Shown piece after piece: positions 50,816 through 58,335 of a stretch of 64,000 nt of DNA. The stretch spans positions 1,488,001 through 1,552,000 of the forward strand of contig CAWEXD010000008.1 of NCBI GenBank assembly GCA_963812945.1, written 5' to 3'. Source of the DNA: DASRDR01 sp963812945 [NCBI: uncultured Candidatus Rokubacteria bacterium] (lineage in GTDB: Bacteria > Methylomirabilota > Methylomirabilia > Rokubacteriales). The translations under genes were made by a program, and so were the position numbers. The number at the start of each line of letters is the position of its first letter. Positions within the stretch are counted from its first letter, which is position 1. Below the pieces are notes generated by a model, which had not been told where the DNA came from, made no database searches, and saw only the letters and a list, made by a program, of their open reading frames with translations.

Positions 50816-51802
50816 ATGGCCGACGTCCAAGTCTCGCTGACCTGCGCGGACTACGCCCGCGTCCTGCCGCTCGCCACCGGCGAGGTGACGGCGAAGGGCA
50901 TCGCCCTCACCATGATCCTCGGGAGCCGCGGCTCGTGGCCGGCGCGGGCGGAGATGCTGCGCCGCGCCGTCCAGGACCCGGCCGTCGAGGGCGGTGAGTG
51001 GTCGATGGCCCAGTACCTCTACCGCATGGACAAGGGCGACCACCGCTACGTCGGCTTGCCGGTGTTCCCCCTCCGCAACTTCACGGCCCGCGATCTGTAC
51101 GTTCGCCGGGACGGCCCCATCCGGCGGCCCGAGGACCTGGCCGGCGCGCGCATCGGCATGTACAGCTACACGGCCAGCGGCTCGATCTGGTACCGCCACT
51201 TCCTCCGCTACCTGGGCCTGAACCCCGCCGCCATGCGATGGTGGATCGGCGACATCGACACGCCCTGGTCGGCGCCGATGGACGTCACGCTGCCGCCCGG
51301 CGTGAGCGCCCCGCCCCCCGGCCGGTCGCTGTCGGACATGCTGATCGCCGGCGAGCTGGAGGCGATCCTCAGCCCGCCGCGCCCCCAGGCCTACCAACCG
51401 GCAACGGCGGCCACCAGCGCGCTCGCCCGCCTCTTCCCCGAGTTCCGCGGGGTGGAGCAGGAGTACTTCCGGAAGACCGGCGCGTTCCCGCCCCAGCACC
51501 TGATCGTCCTCCGGCGCGAGGCGTGGGAGGCGAACCGCTGGATCGCCCGGAGCCTCACCGACGCGTTCGTCGCCGCGAACGACTGCTTCACCGCGGCGCA
51601 GAAGAGCTTCCCGTACGCCACGCCGTGGCTGGAAGCCGAACTGGAGGATACGGCCGCCGTGATGGGCGACGACTTCCACCCGTACGGGCTCGAGCCGAAC
51701 CGGGCGCAGATCGACATGTTCGCGGGCGAGGCGTTCCGGCTCGGGCTGACCAGCCGCCGGGTGACGGTCGAGGAGTACTTCGCGGACTACCTCGCGTCCT
51801 GA
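50816..51802 (+). CDS. 4,5-dihydroxyphthalate decarboxylase-like (THI5/NMT1 fold) protein
   Basis: A 328-residue protein of the periplasmic-binding-protein-like superfamily that resembles the group annotated 4,5-dihydroxyphthalate decarboxylase or ABC substrate-binding protein (VSLTCADYARVLPLATGEV, the RRPEDLAGARIGMYSYTASG signature, AILSPPRPQAY, FPPQHLIVLRREAWEANRW). It starts directly in the first strand with no signal peptide, so it is probably a cytosolic enzyme or sensor and not a binding protein. ATG 50816 is preferred for its AGGAG; an ATG 37 codons upstream adds unconserved residues. An MFS carrier gene starts three bases after its stop, suggesting import and use of an aromatic acid or similar substrate. 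Confidence 0.8.
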   Translation: MADVQVSLTCADYARVLPLATGEVTAKGIALTMILGSRGSWPARAEMLRRAVQDPAVEGGEWSMAQYLYRMDKGDHRYVGLPVFPLRNFTARDLYVRRDGPIRRPEDLAGARIGMYSYTASGSIWYRHFLRYLGLNPAAMRWWIGDIDTPWSAPMDVTLPPGVSAPPPGRSLSDMLIAGELEAILSPPRPQAYQPATAATSALARLFPEFRGVEQEYFRKTGAFPPQHLIVLRREAWEANRWIARSLTDAFVAANDCFTAAQKSFPYATPWLEAELEDTAAVMGDDFHPYGLEPNRAQIDMFAGEAFRLGLTSRRVTVEEYFADYLAS

Positions 51803-51804
51803 CG

Positions 51805-53058
51805 GTGGCGGCCGAGCACGAGCCCGGCGCCGGCCCGAGCGGTCCGGTCTCTCGATCTGCCGATCGGTCCGCCTCCCTCAGGTGGTTCCTCCTCGTCTCG
51901 TTCCTCGCGAACTTCGGTCAGGGTGTCTACCCGCCCCTCCTCCCCGAGGTGGTGGGCGCGCTCGGCCTGAGCCTCGCCGGCGCGGGCTTCCTCGGGACCG
52001 TCTTCAGCCTGCCGCGGGCCATCCTGGCCCTGCCCGCGGCCCGGCTCGTCGACCGGCTCGGGCCGACCCGGGTGATGCACGCGGGCATGGCGCTCGTCTT
52101 CGTGGGCACGCTCATCGCCGCGGTGGCGTCCTCGCTGGCCACGATGGCCGTGTCCCGCGCGCTCGTCGGGCTCGGCTACGGGACGACGGCCCTCGTGGGC
52201 ATCGTCTACCTCATGCAGGCCGGCCCCGCGGCGCAGCGAACGCGACGCGGCAACATGTACGAAGGCGCCCTGATCAGCGCCAACGCGGTCAGCGGATACC
52301 TGGCCGGCACGGTCTCCGTCCACGCCGGCTGGCGCTGGGGCTTCGGGGCGGCGGGCATCGCCGTGGCCCTCGCGTGGCTCACGGCGACGTGGCGGGTCTT
52401 CCCGGCCATCCGGGCGGTGCTCCACGAGCGGCCGGAGGCGGCCGAGGGCGGAGGAGCGTCCGGGCCGCCGGCGCCTCGCCCGTCTCCCCTCTCGCTCCTC
52501 GCCATCTACTTCGTGGTCTTCGGCCTCGCCTTCGCCTGGGCCGGGGCGATCGTGACCCTGGCGCCCCTCTACGGCGGCCAGGCACTCGGGCTCGACGCGG
52601 CTGCCATCGGCCGCGCCCTGGCCGTCGCGTACCTCGTGGAGGCGGTGCTGCTGATCCCCGTGGGCTGGGCGGCGGACACCTTCGGCCGCTTGCGCGTGCT
52701 GCTCCCCGGCATCGCGGTCCTGGTAGCGGGTGTCACCCTCCTCCCGCTCTCGGGCGGACTCGCCGGCTACACCGTGGCCTGCACCCTGATCATCGTCGGG
52801 ATGACGGTCTGGATGATCCCGGCCTCGCTCCTGGCCGAGCATCTCCACGGGCGCTTCGGGAGCCGCACCGTGGCCATCTACCGGTTCGTGACGGACCTGG
52901 GGACGGTCGCGGCGCCCATTTTCGTCGGCTGGCTCACCGGGCGGTCAGGGTTCGGCGTGGGCGCCGCCGCCATAGTGCTGCTCCTGGTCGCGTGCGGGAC
53001 GGCCGCGGGCGTCGTGCTCGGTCCGGGCAGGCGCCGGCCAGCTGCGCGCGCCCGCTGA
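51805..53058 (+). CDS. major facilitator superfamily transporter
   Basis: A 12-helix MFS carrier of 417 residues, GTG start at 51805, three bases after the preceding gene. Two six-helix halves are visible, with RLVDRLGPTRVMHAGMALVF (motif A-like, between helices 2 and 3) in the first half, GRLRVLLPGIAVLVAG at the equivalent loop of the second half, and a hydrophilic central loop around residues 195-225. Substrate unknown; the neighbour suggests an organic acid. Ends 21 bases from the convergent HExxH gene. Confidence 0.88.
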   Translation: MAAEHEPGAGPSGPVSRSADRSASLRWFLLVSFLANFGQGVYPPLLPEVVGALGLSLAGAGFLGTVFSLPRAILALPAARLVDRLGPTRVMHAGMALVFVGTLIAAVASSLATMAVSRALVGLGYGTTALVGIVYLMQAGPAAQRTRRGNMYEGALISANAVSGYLAGTVSVHAGWRWGFGAAGIAVALAWLTATWRVFPAIRAVLHERPEAAEGGGASGPPAPRPSPLSLLAIYFVVFGLAFAWAGAIVTLAPLYGGQALGLDAAAIGRALAVAYLVEAVLLIPVGWAADTFGRLRVLLPGIAVLVAGVTLLPLSGGLAGYTVACTLIIVGMTVWMIPASLLAEHLHGRFGSRTVAIYRFVTDLGTVAAPIFVGWLTGRSGFGVGAAAIVLLLVACGTAAGVVLGPGRRRPAARAR

Positions 53059-53078
53059 GCGGAGCCGTGCGAGCGGGG

Positions 53079-53417
53079 CTAGACGCCCTCCGCGGGCACC
53101 GTGCCGTCCGAGCCGTCGTCGTCCTTCTCGGCCGGGTCGGGCTCGAGCGCATCAGGGTACTTCACCGGCACGTTCTGCGCGACCCACAGCTTCCAGTCGC
53201 TCCACGCATGGTCGAGCTCGTGGAGGAACGCGCCGCGCTTCTCGGCCGGAGGAAGCCGCCGGTCCACGACGATCGTGCGGGTGTCCACGTCCCACTCGGC
53301 GGCGCGATCGTCCACGTCAGGGGCGCCCTGAACGACCGCCACCTCGTACCCGAACGGGAAGTCGACCTTCCGCGGAAGCCGGTAGATCAGGCTCTTGGCC
53401 GATGTGGAATCCGTCAT
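53079..53417 (-). CDS. small HExxH metallopeptidase-like protein
   Basis: A 112-residue protein with a zinc-metallopeptidase signature: RGAFLHELDHAWSDWKLW has the HExxH motif (HELDH) near residues 65-69, placed like that of minimal ImmA/IrrE or phage-type peptidases. The third ligand is not clear in so short a protein. The tail (from about 92) is acidic and probably disordered. No signal peptide. It lies at the junction between ordinary chromosome and the gene-poor region that follows, so it may belong to either. Not a known family to me beyond the motif. Confidence 0.7.
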   Translation of the reverse strand: MTDSTSAKSLIYRLPRKVDFPFGYEVAVVQGAPDVDDRAAEWDVDTRTIVVDRRLPPAEKRGAFLHELDHAWSDWKLWVAQNVPVKYPDALEPDPAEKDDDGSDGTVPAEGV

Positions 53418-53827
53418 GGGCCGGTGCGTCCTCCAGCGAGCGCGAGTCGCCTTGCGCGCTTCGCGGGCTCTGGTCTCTCACCGCACGCCCCGTGCACCGC
53501 GTCTTCCCTGGTGGCCGAGGGTGGAGCCCAGCCAGCGAGGGCGTTCGTGCCTGCGGGGTGACCCGCTAAGTATGCCGGAGTCCGATCCGCGGCGCGCTAG
53601 TCGTCATTACACCATTATTATTCAATATGTTACAGATCATGCCCGCGATCTCTCGACCGGCTGTCGGCGCTGGCCGAAGTGAACCTCCCCAGCCCCAGCC
53701 TACGAGCCTCTAGGCCCCTCGACGTGCCCTGTCGGTCTCCACATGGCGCACCCGAGCATCCCGCCCGCGCGAGGGCGCTTCTCGCTCATGCCGGTCATGT
53801 AAGCTCAGCCCGCGACTCCGGGTTCCG
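53418..53827. other. 410-base non-coding stretch with an AT-rich tract
   Basis: No gene supported. Around 53605-53640 the sequence turns AT-rich (CATTACACCATTATTATTC), unlike anything in the first 53 kb, and marks the left side of the gene-poor region. Short frames on the plus strand lack ribosome-binding sites and known motifs. Confidence 0.5.
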
Positions 53828-53980
53828 TCACTGAGCGATTTCGGCCGCTCGCGCCTGCACGGACGGCGGGATCGTCAGACCGAGGGCCTTGGCGGTTCCC
53901 GGGGTGAGGACGAGCTCGAAGCGCGTGGCTTGCTCTACGGGACGGTCTTCCGGCTTCGCCGCGAGGTCAGCCGGTGGCGC
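53828..53980 (-). pseudogene. C-terminal remnant of an ABC transporter substrate-binding protein (PF04392-like)
   Basis: Read on the minus strand, about 50 codons ending at the TGA 53830-53828 contain RPVEQATRFELVLTPGTAKA followed by LGLTIPPSVQARAAEIAQ. This is the recognisable end of the ABC_sub_bind family, whose members finish with LPVEQP..FELVIN..TAKALGLTIP. Upstream of PADLAAKPED the similarity stops, and the rest of the roughly 320-residue protein is missing. A deletion or insertion has removed it; a different small frame (53985-54272) abuts it. Confidence 0.65.
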
Positions 53981-53984
53981 AGCG

Positions 53985-54272
53985 CTATCTTGACCTCGCG
54001 GGCTCCGGCTTTGGCGCGGAGGCTTCGAGCAGCGTCAGGGCCGAGGTTAGCTCGACCGCCGTCCATTCGAGGTCCTCGATCGGGACCGACAGAGTCCCGC
54101 GGACCGCGACGGGCCCCGTACGTACGAGCCGCTCGAGCATCTCCTGGGCATCGCGGACCGCGTTGAAGGCCCGTCGCAGGCGATCCATGGCGGCGGCGTG
54201 GGGCGAGAGGGGCGGTGGCACGGCTCCGGGTCGAACGAATCGCGTTGTCAGCGTCATGCGGCGGGTCTCCAC
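53985..54272 (-). CDS. hypothetical small protein
   Basis: A 95-residue frame: a basic N terminus, then one long amphipathic helix (AAAMDRLRRAFNAVRDAQEM) and a C-terminal part EDLEWTAVELTSALTLLEAS. Codon use is GC-rich in third positions, unlike a random frame, so it may be real. No family recognised. It abuts the broken ABC binding-protein remnant, so it could also be a product of that rearrangement. Confidence 0.45.
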   Translation of the reverse strand: METRRMTLTTRFVRPGAVPPPLSPHAAAMDRLRRAFNAVRDAQEMLERLVRTGPVAVRGTLSVPIEDLEWTAVELTSALTLLEASAPKPEPARSR

Positions 54273-54673
54273 AAGCGCCCGAGCAGCAAGGCGCCATGCC
54301 CACGGAAGGGAGTACCCGCGCCAATTGCCAGGGGGCCGTGACGTCCGCGACGTCTACCCCGCGACCCCAGGGAAGGCACCCTTCATTGTACGCCTAAACG
54401 AAGGAAACCGTTTGCCAAAGGTGACGACGACAACCGGCGACCGCCGCCCGACCAGACCTTCAGCGCGGACCACGCAACGGGTCCGAATCGGCGCCATGGC
54501 GACCTTGGGGCCACGACCTTTGGGGCCAATGGTGGCGAGCGTACCGTGCGAAAGAACGGTGCCCCCGGAGAGGATCGCGGGCTACACGCAGGAGCCCATC
54601 AGCGTGCTGCTCGCCGGATAGCGGAGCCCGCCGCCCAGGGGTGGGTGCACGCCGTGCCCAATCCCGATGAGAG
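54273..54673. other. 400-base stretch without a supported gene
   Basis: No convincing gene. At 54558-54570 it holds GGTGCCCCCGGAG, a word also found at 55284-55296 and, for its first 11 bases, in the tRNA-Arg tail at 59767, so it may be another trace of element insertion. Base composition is mixed, with patches such as CGAAGGAAACCGTTTGCC. Confidence 0.4.
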
Positions 54674-55213
54674 TTAACTGGCGCATTTGAGTGTCCGTAC
54701 TCGCGTCTGCATGTACTTCCCGAACTCAGGTGAGTAATCACCACAGGGGAAGCCACCCTGTTCCAGATAGCCGTGGTGTTGGCGCAGTATTGAGGCGACG
54801 GCTCTCTCCCATCGCGGGTCATCGCCAACCAGACTCCAAAGAGTCTCGGCAGTGAACAACGCGTGCGTGGCAAACCAGGCATATCGGGCATCCACGGGTT
54901 GGTCGTGGCCTCGGCTGGCCAAGTCAGGGTGCTCTACGGCTAACTTGAGGTGGTCCTGAAGAACACCGAGGGCAGCAACTTCCCGTTGGTCGGCCGCGCT
55001 GCGCTGATACGTCAACAACCCGAACACCAGAGATCCAGCAGTGACGACGGCCCCCAAAATCGTCGCTAAGTGCGCCTGCCGCTGCCATCTCAGTTCAGGT
55101 ATTGCGATCCTGTCCACTGGCGGCCTCCACGCAATGCGTAGGCGGAACGGTCCGTGCAGCCGGGAGAGTACCACGGCGCCCGAACCGACCCACAATTGGT
55201 AGCTCCTGGACAC
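54674..55213 (-). CDS. hypothetical single-pass membrane protein
   Basis: A 179-residue frame with one membrane helix (about 49-70, LATILGAVVTAGSLVFGLL) followed by a soluble C-terminal region containing a Trp/Glu-rich helical part (AWFATHALFTAETLWSLVGD, RAVASILRQHHGYLEQGGF) and two Cys. The first 35 residues look unlike a natural N terminus, so the real start may be later. I know no family. Codon use is less GC-rich than the chromosome, typical of accessory genes. Confidence 0.55.
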   Translation of the reverse strand: MSRSYQLWVGSGAVVLSRLHGPFRLRIAWRPPVDRIAIPELRWQRQAHLATILGAVVTAGSLVFGLLTYQRSAADQREVAALGVLQDHLKLAVEHPDLASRGHDQPVDARYAWFATHALFTAETLWSLVGDDPRWERAVASILRQHHGYLEQGGFPCGDYSPEFGKYMQTRVRTLKCAS

Positions 55214-55281
55214 CCCGGAGGGTCGGTGCTACGAAATCAGCGGGACGGTAACCGTGGACCCGCTGTTGGAAGGTAGTGGAG

Positions 55282-55294
55282 TTGGTGCCCCCGG
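55282..55294 (+). repeat. candidate left attachment site (copy of the tRNA-Arg tail)
   Basis: TTGGTGCCCCCGG, identical and in the same orientation to 59765-59777, which spans the CCA end and acceptor stem of tRNA-Arg. Read on the other strand it resembles a tRNA 3' end (CTCCGGGGGCACCA). Repeats of a tRNA tail flank elements that integrate there. The match is only 13 bases in GC-rich DNA, so chance is not excluded. Confidence 0.35.
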
Positions 55295-55405
55295 AGGGGT
55301 CCGTGCGGTCTGCCACAACCACCATCCAGGGCCGGCTGCAAATTCGCGCCGCCTAGAATACCGCGAGGGCGACGCCCCGCGATCCCGGTCGCAGGGCGCC
55401 TGGAG

Positions 55406-55861
55406 GTGGGCGCTTCCGAGCCGCACGGGCCGCAAGCTCGGTCACACCTCCCACGAGTCACCGCGTGGCTGTCGACCCTGATGGAGACACGAATCGGACA
55501 CTCTGAAGCCCATGGAGTTCTTCTCGATTCCGGGGGGGGCTCCGACGTGATGCGGGGGTTGGATCCGGATCCGCAGCGAATTGGTTCCTGGAACGCGTCA
55601 GGTTTGGTCCACGTCGGGTGTTTCGGAACTACAGCGCGTCCTGCTGCTGAATCGGGCGAAAGCGTGGTCGCGATTCACGCACGGGGTCGAATCCCGTTTG
55701 CAGCCATGACGTTTTCCGACGCGTGTGTTGTGGCATCATTGACAGGGTCTGCTCCGCAGCTTGTTGCCCCTCCTTGGTGCCATTTCCACGCCGTCGGGCA
55801 GCCGGAGTTTCGACAAGAGGCCTTGGTAGTCGTCGACTGGATCAGGGCTAGCAGGGGTTAG
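55406..55861 (+). CDS. uncertain ORF
   Basis: A 151-codon open frame from GTG 55406 with no recognisable motif. It has several Cys and a mixed composition (SWNASGLVHVGCFGTTARPA, HARGRIPFAAMTFSDACVV). A ribosome-binding-like GGAGGTGG touches the start. A later ATG at 55548 is possible. It overlaps the end of the frameshifted gene on the other strand by 14 bases. Treat as a possible gene only. Confidence 0.25.
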   Translation: MGASEPHGPQARSHLPRVTAWLSTLMETRIGHSEAHGVLLDSGGGSDVMRGLDPDPQRIGSWNASGLVHVGCFGTTARPAAESGESVVAIHARGRIPFAAMTFSDACVVASLTGSAPQLVAPPWCHFHAVGQPEFRQEALVVVDWIRASRG

Positions 55862-56739
55862 TCAGGACGGCTCGGACTTGCACGTTGCCTCGCGAGGCTC
55901 TGCCCCGGATCGTAGTGCCACCGTCTAGCTGTCTGGTTTCCCCGGCGCGAACAGTTACGTCACACATACCTGTTGATTCCAAAAATCCGGTTGGGTCAGA
56001 AAATTCGATCACAACTCCCGTGCGCCCGTGGGTCTCACCAGAGTTCAGCAGTACCACCGCCCAGTTCCACTCCGACGAGTAGTTCCACTCCGACGAGTAG
56101 CGTGAGCTCGGAGTGGCGCTGACCCTCACGATGGTAATACTCGCTGGCCCTGCCGGAGGGGCGGCGCGAACTGACGGGACCGGAGCGACCGGCTCTGGTA
56201 TCGTGCGCAAGGCACCCTCGATGCGAAGCACATTGCTGCGCAGCGCGTTTTTCAGTTCGCCCTTCCAGCGATAGAAGAGGATATCGCCACTCTCCCATGC
56301 GTCATCCGCTGGTTCTGTGCGGTCCTGAAGGACAATCCGTACGGGTGCCCTAGCAATGGTGGCGGCTTGCATTGCGGCGGCGACCTCGGCGGCTGTCTTT
56401 TCCTCCTCAGCACGTTTCGTCGCTCCGGTCGCCGCAACCATGTTCTCGAACCCACCAGCCCAGATGATTCGACCTAGCATGACAATGCAGTCCGCCGGAC
56501 CTTTGCCGCCCCATCCACTGTTGCACAAGCTGGTTGACGAGCACAGCTCCAACCACTGTACCGACCGCCGCGGGACCGCCCGGGCTCGCGGCGAGCTGAC
56601 GGATTGTTTCATCTGCCAAAGCACGGCGCACCTCGAACTCAACCATCCCGCATGGCGTCAACGTGCCTGAGCGGAGAAGGGGCACACCAACGAGGATAGC
56701 GAGCCCGATACCTACGGCGCCCCATGATCGGCGGCTCAC
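55848..56739 (-). pseudogene. exported or membrane-anchored protein split by a frameshift
   Basis: Two overlapping frames look like one gene. The first, from ATG 56739, gives a signal or anchor (SWGAVGIGLAILVGVPLL) and a helical part ending NQLVQQWMG. Near 56510 the sense continues in another frame as GKGPADCIVMLGRIIWAGGF, then a charged helix (TKRAEEEKTAAEVAAAMQAA), a domain with DILFYRWKGELKNALRSNVL and, after a Pro-rich linker, a beta-sandwich tail ending ASRGNVQVRAVLTNPC. Alternatively the second frame starts by itself at the ATG before LGRIIWAGG, making two overlapping genes. An 18-base tandem duplication adds a repeated YSSEWN. No family recognised. Confidence 0.5.
56063..56098 (-). repeat. 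18-base perfect tandem duplication
   Basis: GTTCCACTCCGACGAGTA occurs twice in a row (56063-56080 and 56081-56098). It keeps the frame of the minus-strand gene and repeats YSSEWN in its product. Perfect identity suggests a recent slippage or duplication event. Confidence 0.85.
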
Positions 56740-56944
56740 GGTGGCTCCTCCTCTGGCGTCGGGGGTGCATCCACAATCGGTTGCGGCCGAGGATTAGCGG
56801 ATGGCCACATCCAGCAACCGTCGATGCCCCCGGAGACGAGCCTTACGCAGATATTGACGAAGCGCAAGAGGCAAAGGATCTGCGCATAGGCCGTCCGATT
56901 CCAGGGTGGCTTTCAGGGTCCGGACCGTGACGGACACGGTGGCG
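56740..56944. other. non-coding stretch
   Basis: No gene supported between the frameshifted minus-strand gene and the pseudogene that follows. Short frames exist on both strands without ribosome-binding sites or motifs. Confidence 0.4.
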
Positions 56945-57223
56945 ATGACCGCTGAACTTCGCATCCGCTGCACGGAATGGCGGGACCTGCTGCGAGCAAC
57001 ACGCAGACAGCGCACCCTGTGCGGCGGCAGTTGCTCCCCGAGCGCCTGACCGTCACCCGGACTCCGCAGGGAGTCCGGATCACCGGCATGGCCACGGTGG
57101 GACCGCTAGTGGCGGATGTGCTACTGCGATGTGCTACTGCGTGGAGGAGGTGTGCCCCCGGACGGGCACACCCGGGTTGACACGCACCCGCTCGAGGGCG
57201 TCCTGATCCTGCGCGCCGCGTAG
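56945..57223 (+). pseudogene. small gene broken by a frameshift and a 13-base tandem duplication
   Basis: From ATG 56945 the frame reads MTAELRIRCTEWRDLLRATR and QRTLCGG, then sense moves to a second frame (LLPERLTVTRTPQGVRITGM, ATVGPLVADVLLR). At 57115-57140 GATGTGCTACTGC is duplicated in tandem; removing one copy restores a third in-frame piece, GGGVPPDGHTRVDTHPLEGV then LILRAA and a TAG at 57221. The three parts add to a plausible protein of about 90 residues of unknown family. A nine-base-pair stem with a GCAG loop (57057-57078) falls inside. The duplication is certain; the first frameshift (near 57030) is less so. Confidence 0.5.
57115..57140 (+). repeat. 13-base perfect tandem duplication
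   Basis: GATGTGCTACTGC occurs at 57115-57127 and again at 57128-57140. Thirteen is not a multiple of three, so the duplication changes frame inside the small broken gene described at 56945-57223. Confidence 0.85.
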
Positions 57224-57595
57224 TTCCGCGACGCCTCGCGGGCTCCGGAACGTCCTACGGCTCCTGTCGAGCCTTTAACTTCACCCCTCCTTGTTGCCTC
57301 GCTTCGGCAGCCAGATTGGCTCAACCCGGATTCTCCCGAGCGTGACTACATTCACAATCCAGGAATATCTCCCATTGACACGAACACTCCGTACTGACAC
57401 GGTGGACGAGGCTAAAGGATCCCGCCACTTCCCCACCTGCATTTGACCACACCTCGGGTACGGCCCGAGGCTCCGCAGTCCTCTTCCGGATGGTAGCGAC
57501 TTCGGTGATCTTCGACGACCTACCGAGTCGCTACGAGAGGAGCAGCCGGACCGCACTAGCCCTCCGAATCAGAAGATCACAGCAAAGGGGACACC
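57224..57595. other. leader and spacer upstream of the exported protein gene
   Basis: No gene supported. The only clear structure is the inverted repeat at 57493-57534. The rest is of intermediate GC content with no recognisable promoter boxes. Confidence 0.4.
57493..57534 (+). promoter_or_regulatory. long inverted repeat upstream of the exported protein gene
   Basis: GTAGCGACTTCGGT (57493-57506) and ACCGAGTCGCTAC (57522-57534) pair as 13 base pairs with a single bulged T, loop 15 bases, 62 bases before the ATG at 57596. It could be a hairpin in the mRNA leader, an upstream terminator or a protein-binding site. Confidence 0.4.
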
Positions 57596-58087
57596 ATGGG
57601 TATTCGCAGATTTGTCGTCATCGCGCTGATTGCTGGCGCGGCGGCCTTGGCTCTTTCGCTGAGCATGGGAGTGGTAACAGCTTCCTCTGCTCAAAACGGG
57701 CAGCTTCATCTGGCGAAGGAATGCTCGCAGAACTTGGGCGGGCCCGGCAGCTTCTGTACGTTCACAGCCTCGAACCTTGCGCAGATCCCCATCGGCGCGC
57801 AGGTCATTTATGCCCAGGCGCCTATTCCCCTGGGGGGGGATGATGCTTTCCCTTCCCCAAATGGCTATCTGGACAGTAACGTCGTCCTCTTCGTCGAGAC
57901 CGGCAACTGGGCGGTCGGCCGTTGCACGCTCGATGGTTCTACTGGCGTCGGAGTGTGCACGTTCTCGGACGGGATTGGGGCGTTCACCGGGTTCGAAGCC
58001 CGTGTGGATGTCGACTGTACTCATACGGGGTTTCCTCCTTGCACGTGGGACGGGACGTACAGGTTCAGGTCGCAGCCCAAGAGATAG
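57596..58087 (+). CDS. secreted protein of unknown function
   Basis: A 163-residue protein with a clear signal peptide (residues 1-31, FVVIALIAGAAALALSLSMG ending VTASSAQ). The mature part is small, with six Cys (in AKECSQ, SFCTFTA, GRCTLDG, GVCTFSD, VDCTHTG, PPCTWDG), which could make three disulphides, and an all-beta look (TASNLAQIPIGAQVIYAQ, FVETGNWAVGRC, EARVDVDC). Ribosome-binding site AAAGGGG is strong. Cys pairs and beta pattern suggest a compact extracellular domain, perhaps an allene-oxide-cyclase/dirigent-like barrel, but I would not assert this. Cargo of the mobile element or a resident of the region. Confidence 0.75.
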   Translation: MGIRRFVVIALIAGAAALALSLSMGVVTASSAQNGQLHLAKECSQNLGGPGSFCTFTASNLAQIPIGAQVIYAQAPIPLGGDDAFPSPNGYLDSNVVLFVETGNWAVGRCTLDGSTGVGVCTFSDGIGAFTGFEARVDVDCTHTGFPPCTWDGTYRFRSQPKR

Positions 58088-58193
58088 GAAGTCAGGGAAC
58101 GAGGCGAGTCTGGGTGACGGCCATGAGGGTGTCACGCTGACCCAGCTGGAGTAGGAATAGCCGGCAGGTCCGATAGAGGCCGCCAAACGTGGG

Positions 58194-58217
58194 GGCGTCA
58201 GGGGTCATCCTGGCGCC
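58194..58217 (+). terminator. possible terminator of the secreted protein gene
   Basis: GGCGTCAGG (58194-58202), loop GGTCAT, CCTGGCGCC (58209-58217): nine pairs including one G-U, followed by CTTCGCGTCTTCC. It sits 107 bases after the stop codon, in the 230-base gap before the XRE gene, which otherwise shows no gene. T-tract is poor. Confidence 0.35.
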
Positions 58218-58297
58218 CTTCGCGTCTTCCCAGCCTCACGCTTGCGTCTCCAGCCAGGCGAGTCGTTGTCCTCTCGGATTTTTCCCCATATATTGAC

Positions 58298-58328
58298 TTG
58301 ACACTCTACTAGCGTATATGCTAGCATA
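58298..58328 (+). promoter_or_regulatory. promoter and palindromic operator of the XRE-integrase pair
   Basis: TTGACA (58298-58303), 18-base spacer and TAGCAT (58322-58327) with a TGC before it. Two inverted repeats cover the -10 region: CTAGC-GTATAT-GCTAG (58309-58324) and the perfect 12-base palindrome TATGCTAGCATA (58317-58328). This is a typical place for an operator of the XRE repressor encoded immediately downstream. The start site, near 58334, falls almost on the ATG at 58336. Confidence 0.6.
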
Positions 58329-58335
58329 CGAACAG

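Noticed and set aside
55690-55720. T-arm-like sequence ACGGG-GTCGAAT-CCCGT, possible tRNA
   Set aside because: No matching acceptor, D or anticodon arm could be found within 80 bases upstream; at most a decayed fragment.
56407-56642. Two fully independent overlapping genes at this spot
   Set aside because: The first frame loses sensible sequence after NQLVQQWMG while the second gains it at the same place, which a single frameshifted gene explains better; kept as an alternative in the annotation.
57057-57078. Perfect 9-bp hairpin with GCAG loop as a terminator
   Set aside because: It lies inside the reconstructed coding sequence of the broken gene and has no T-tract.
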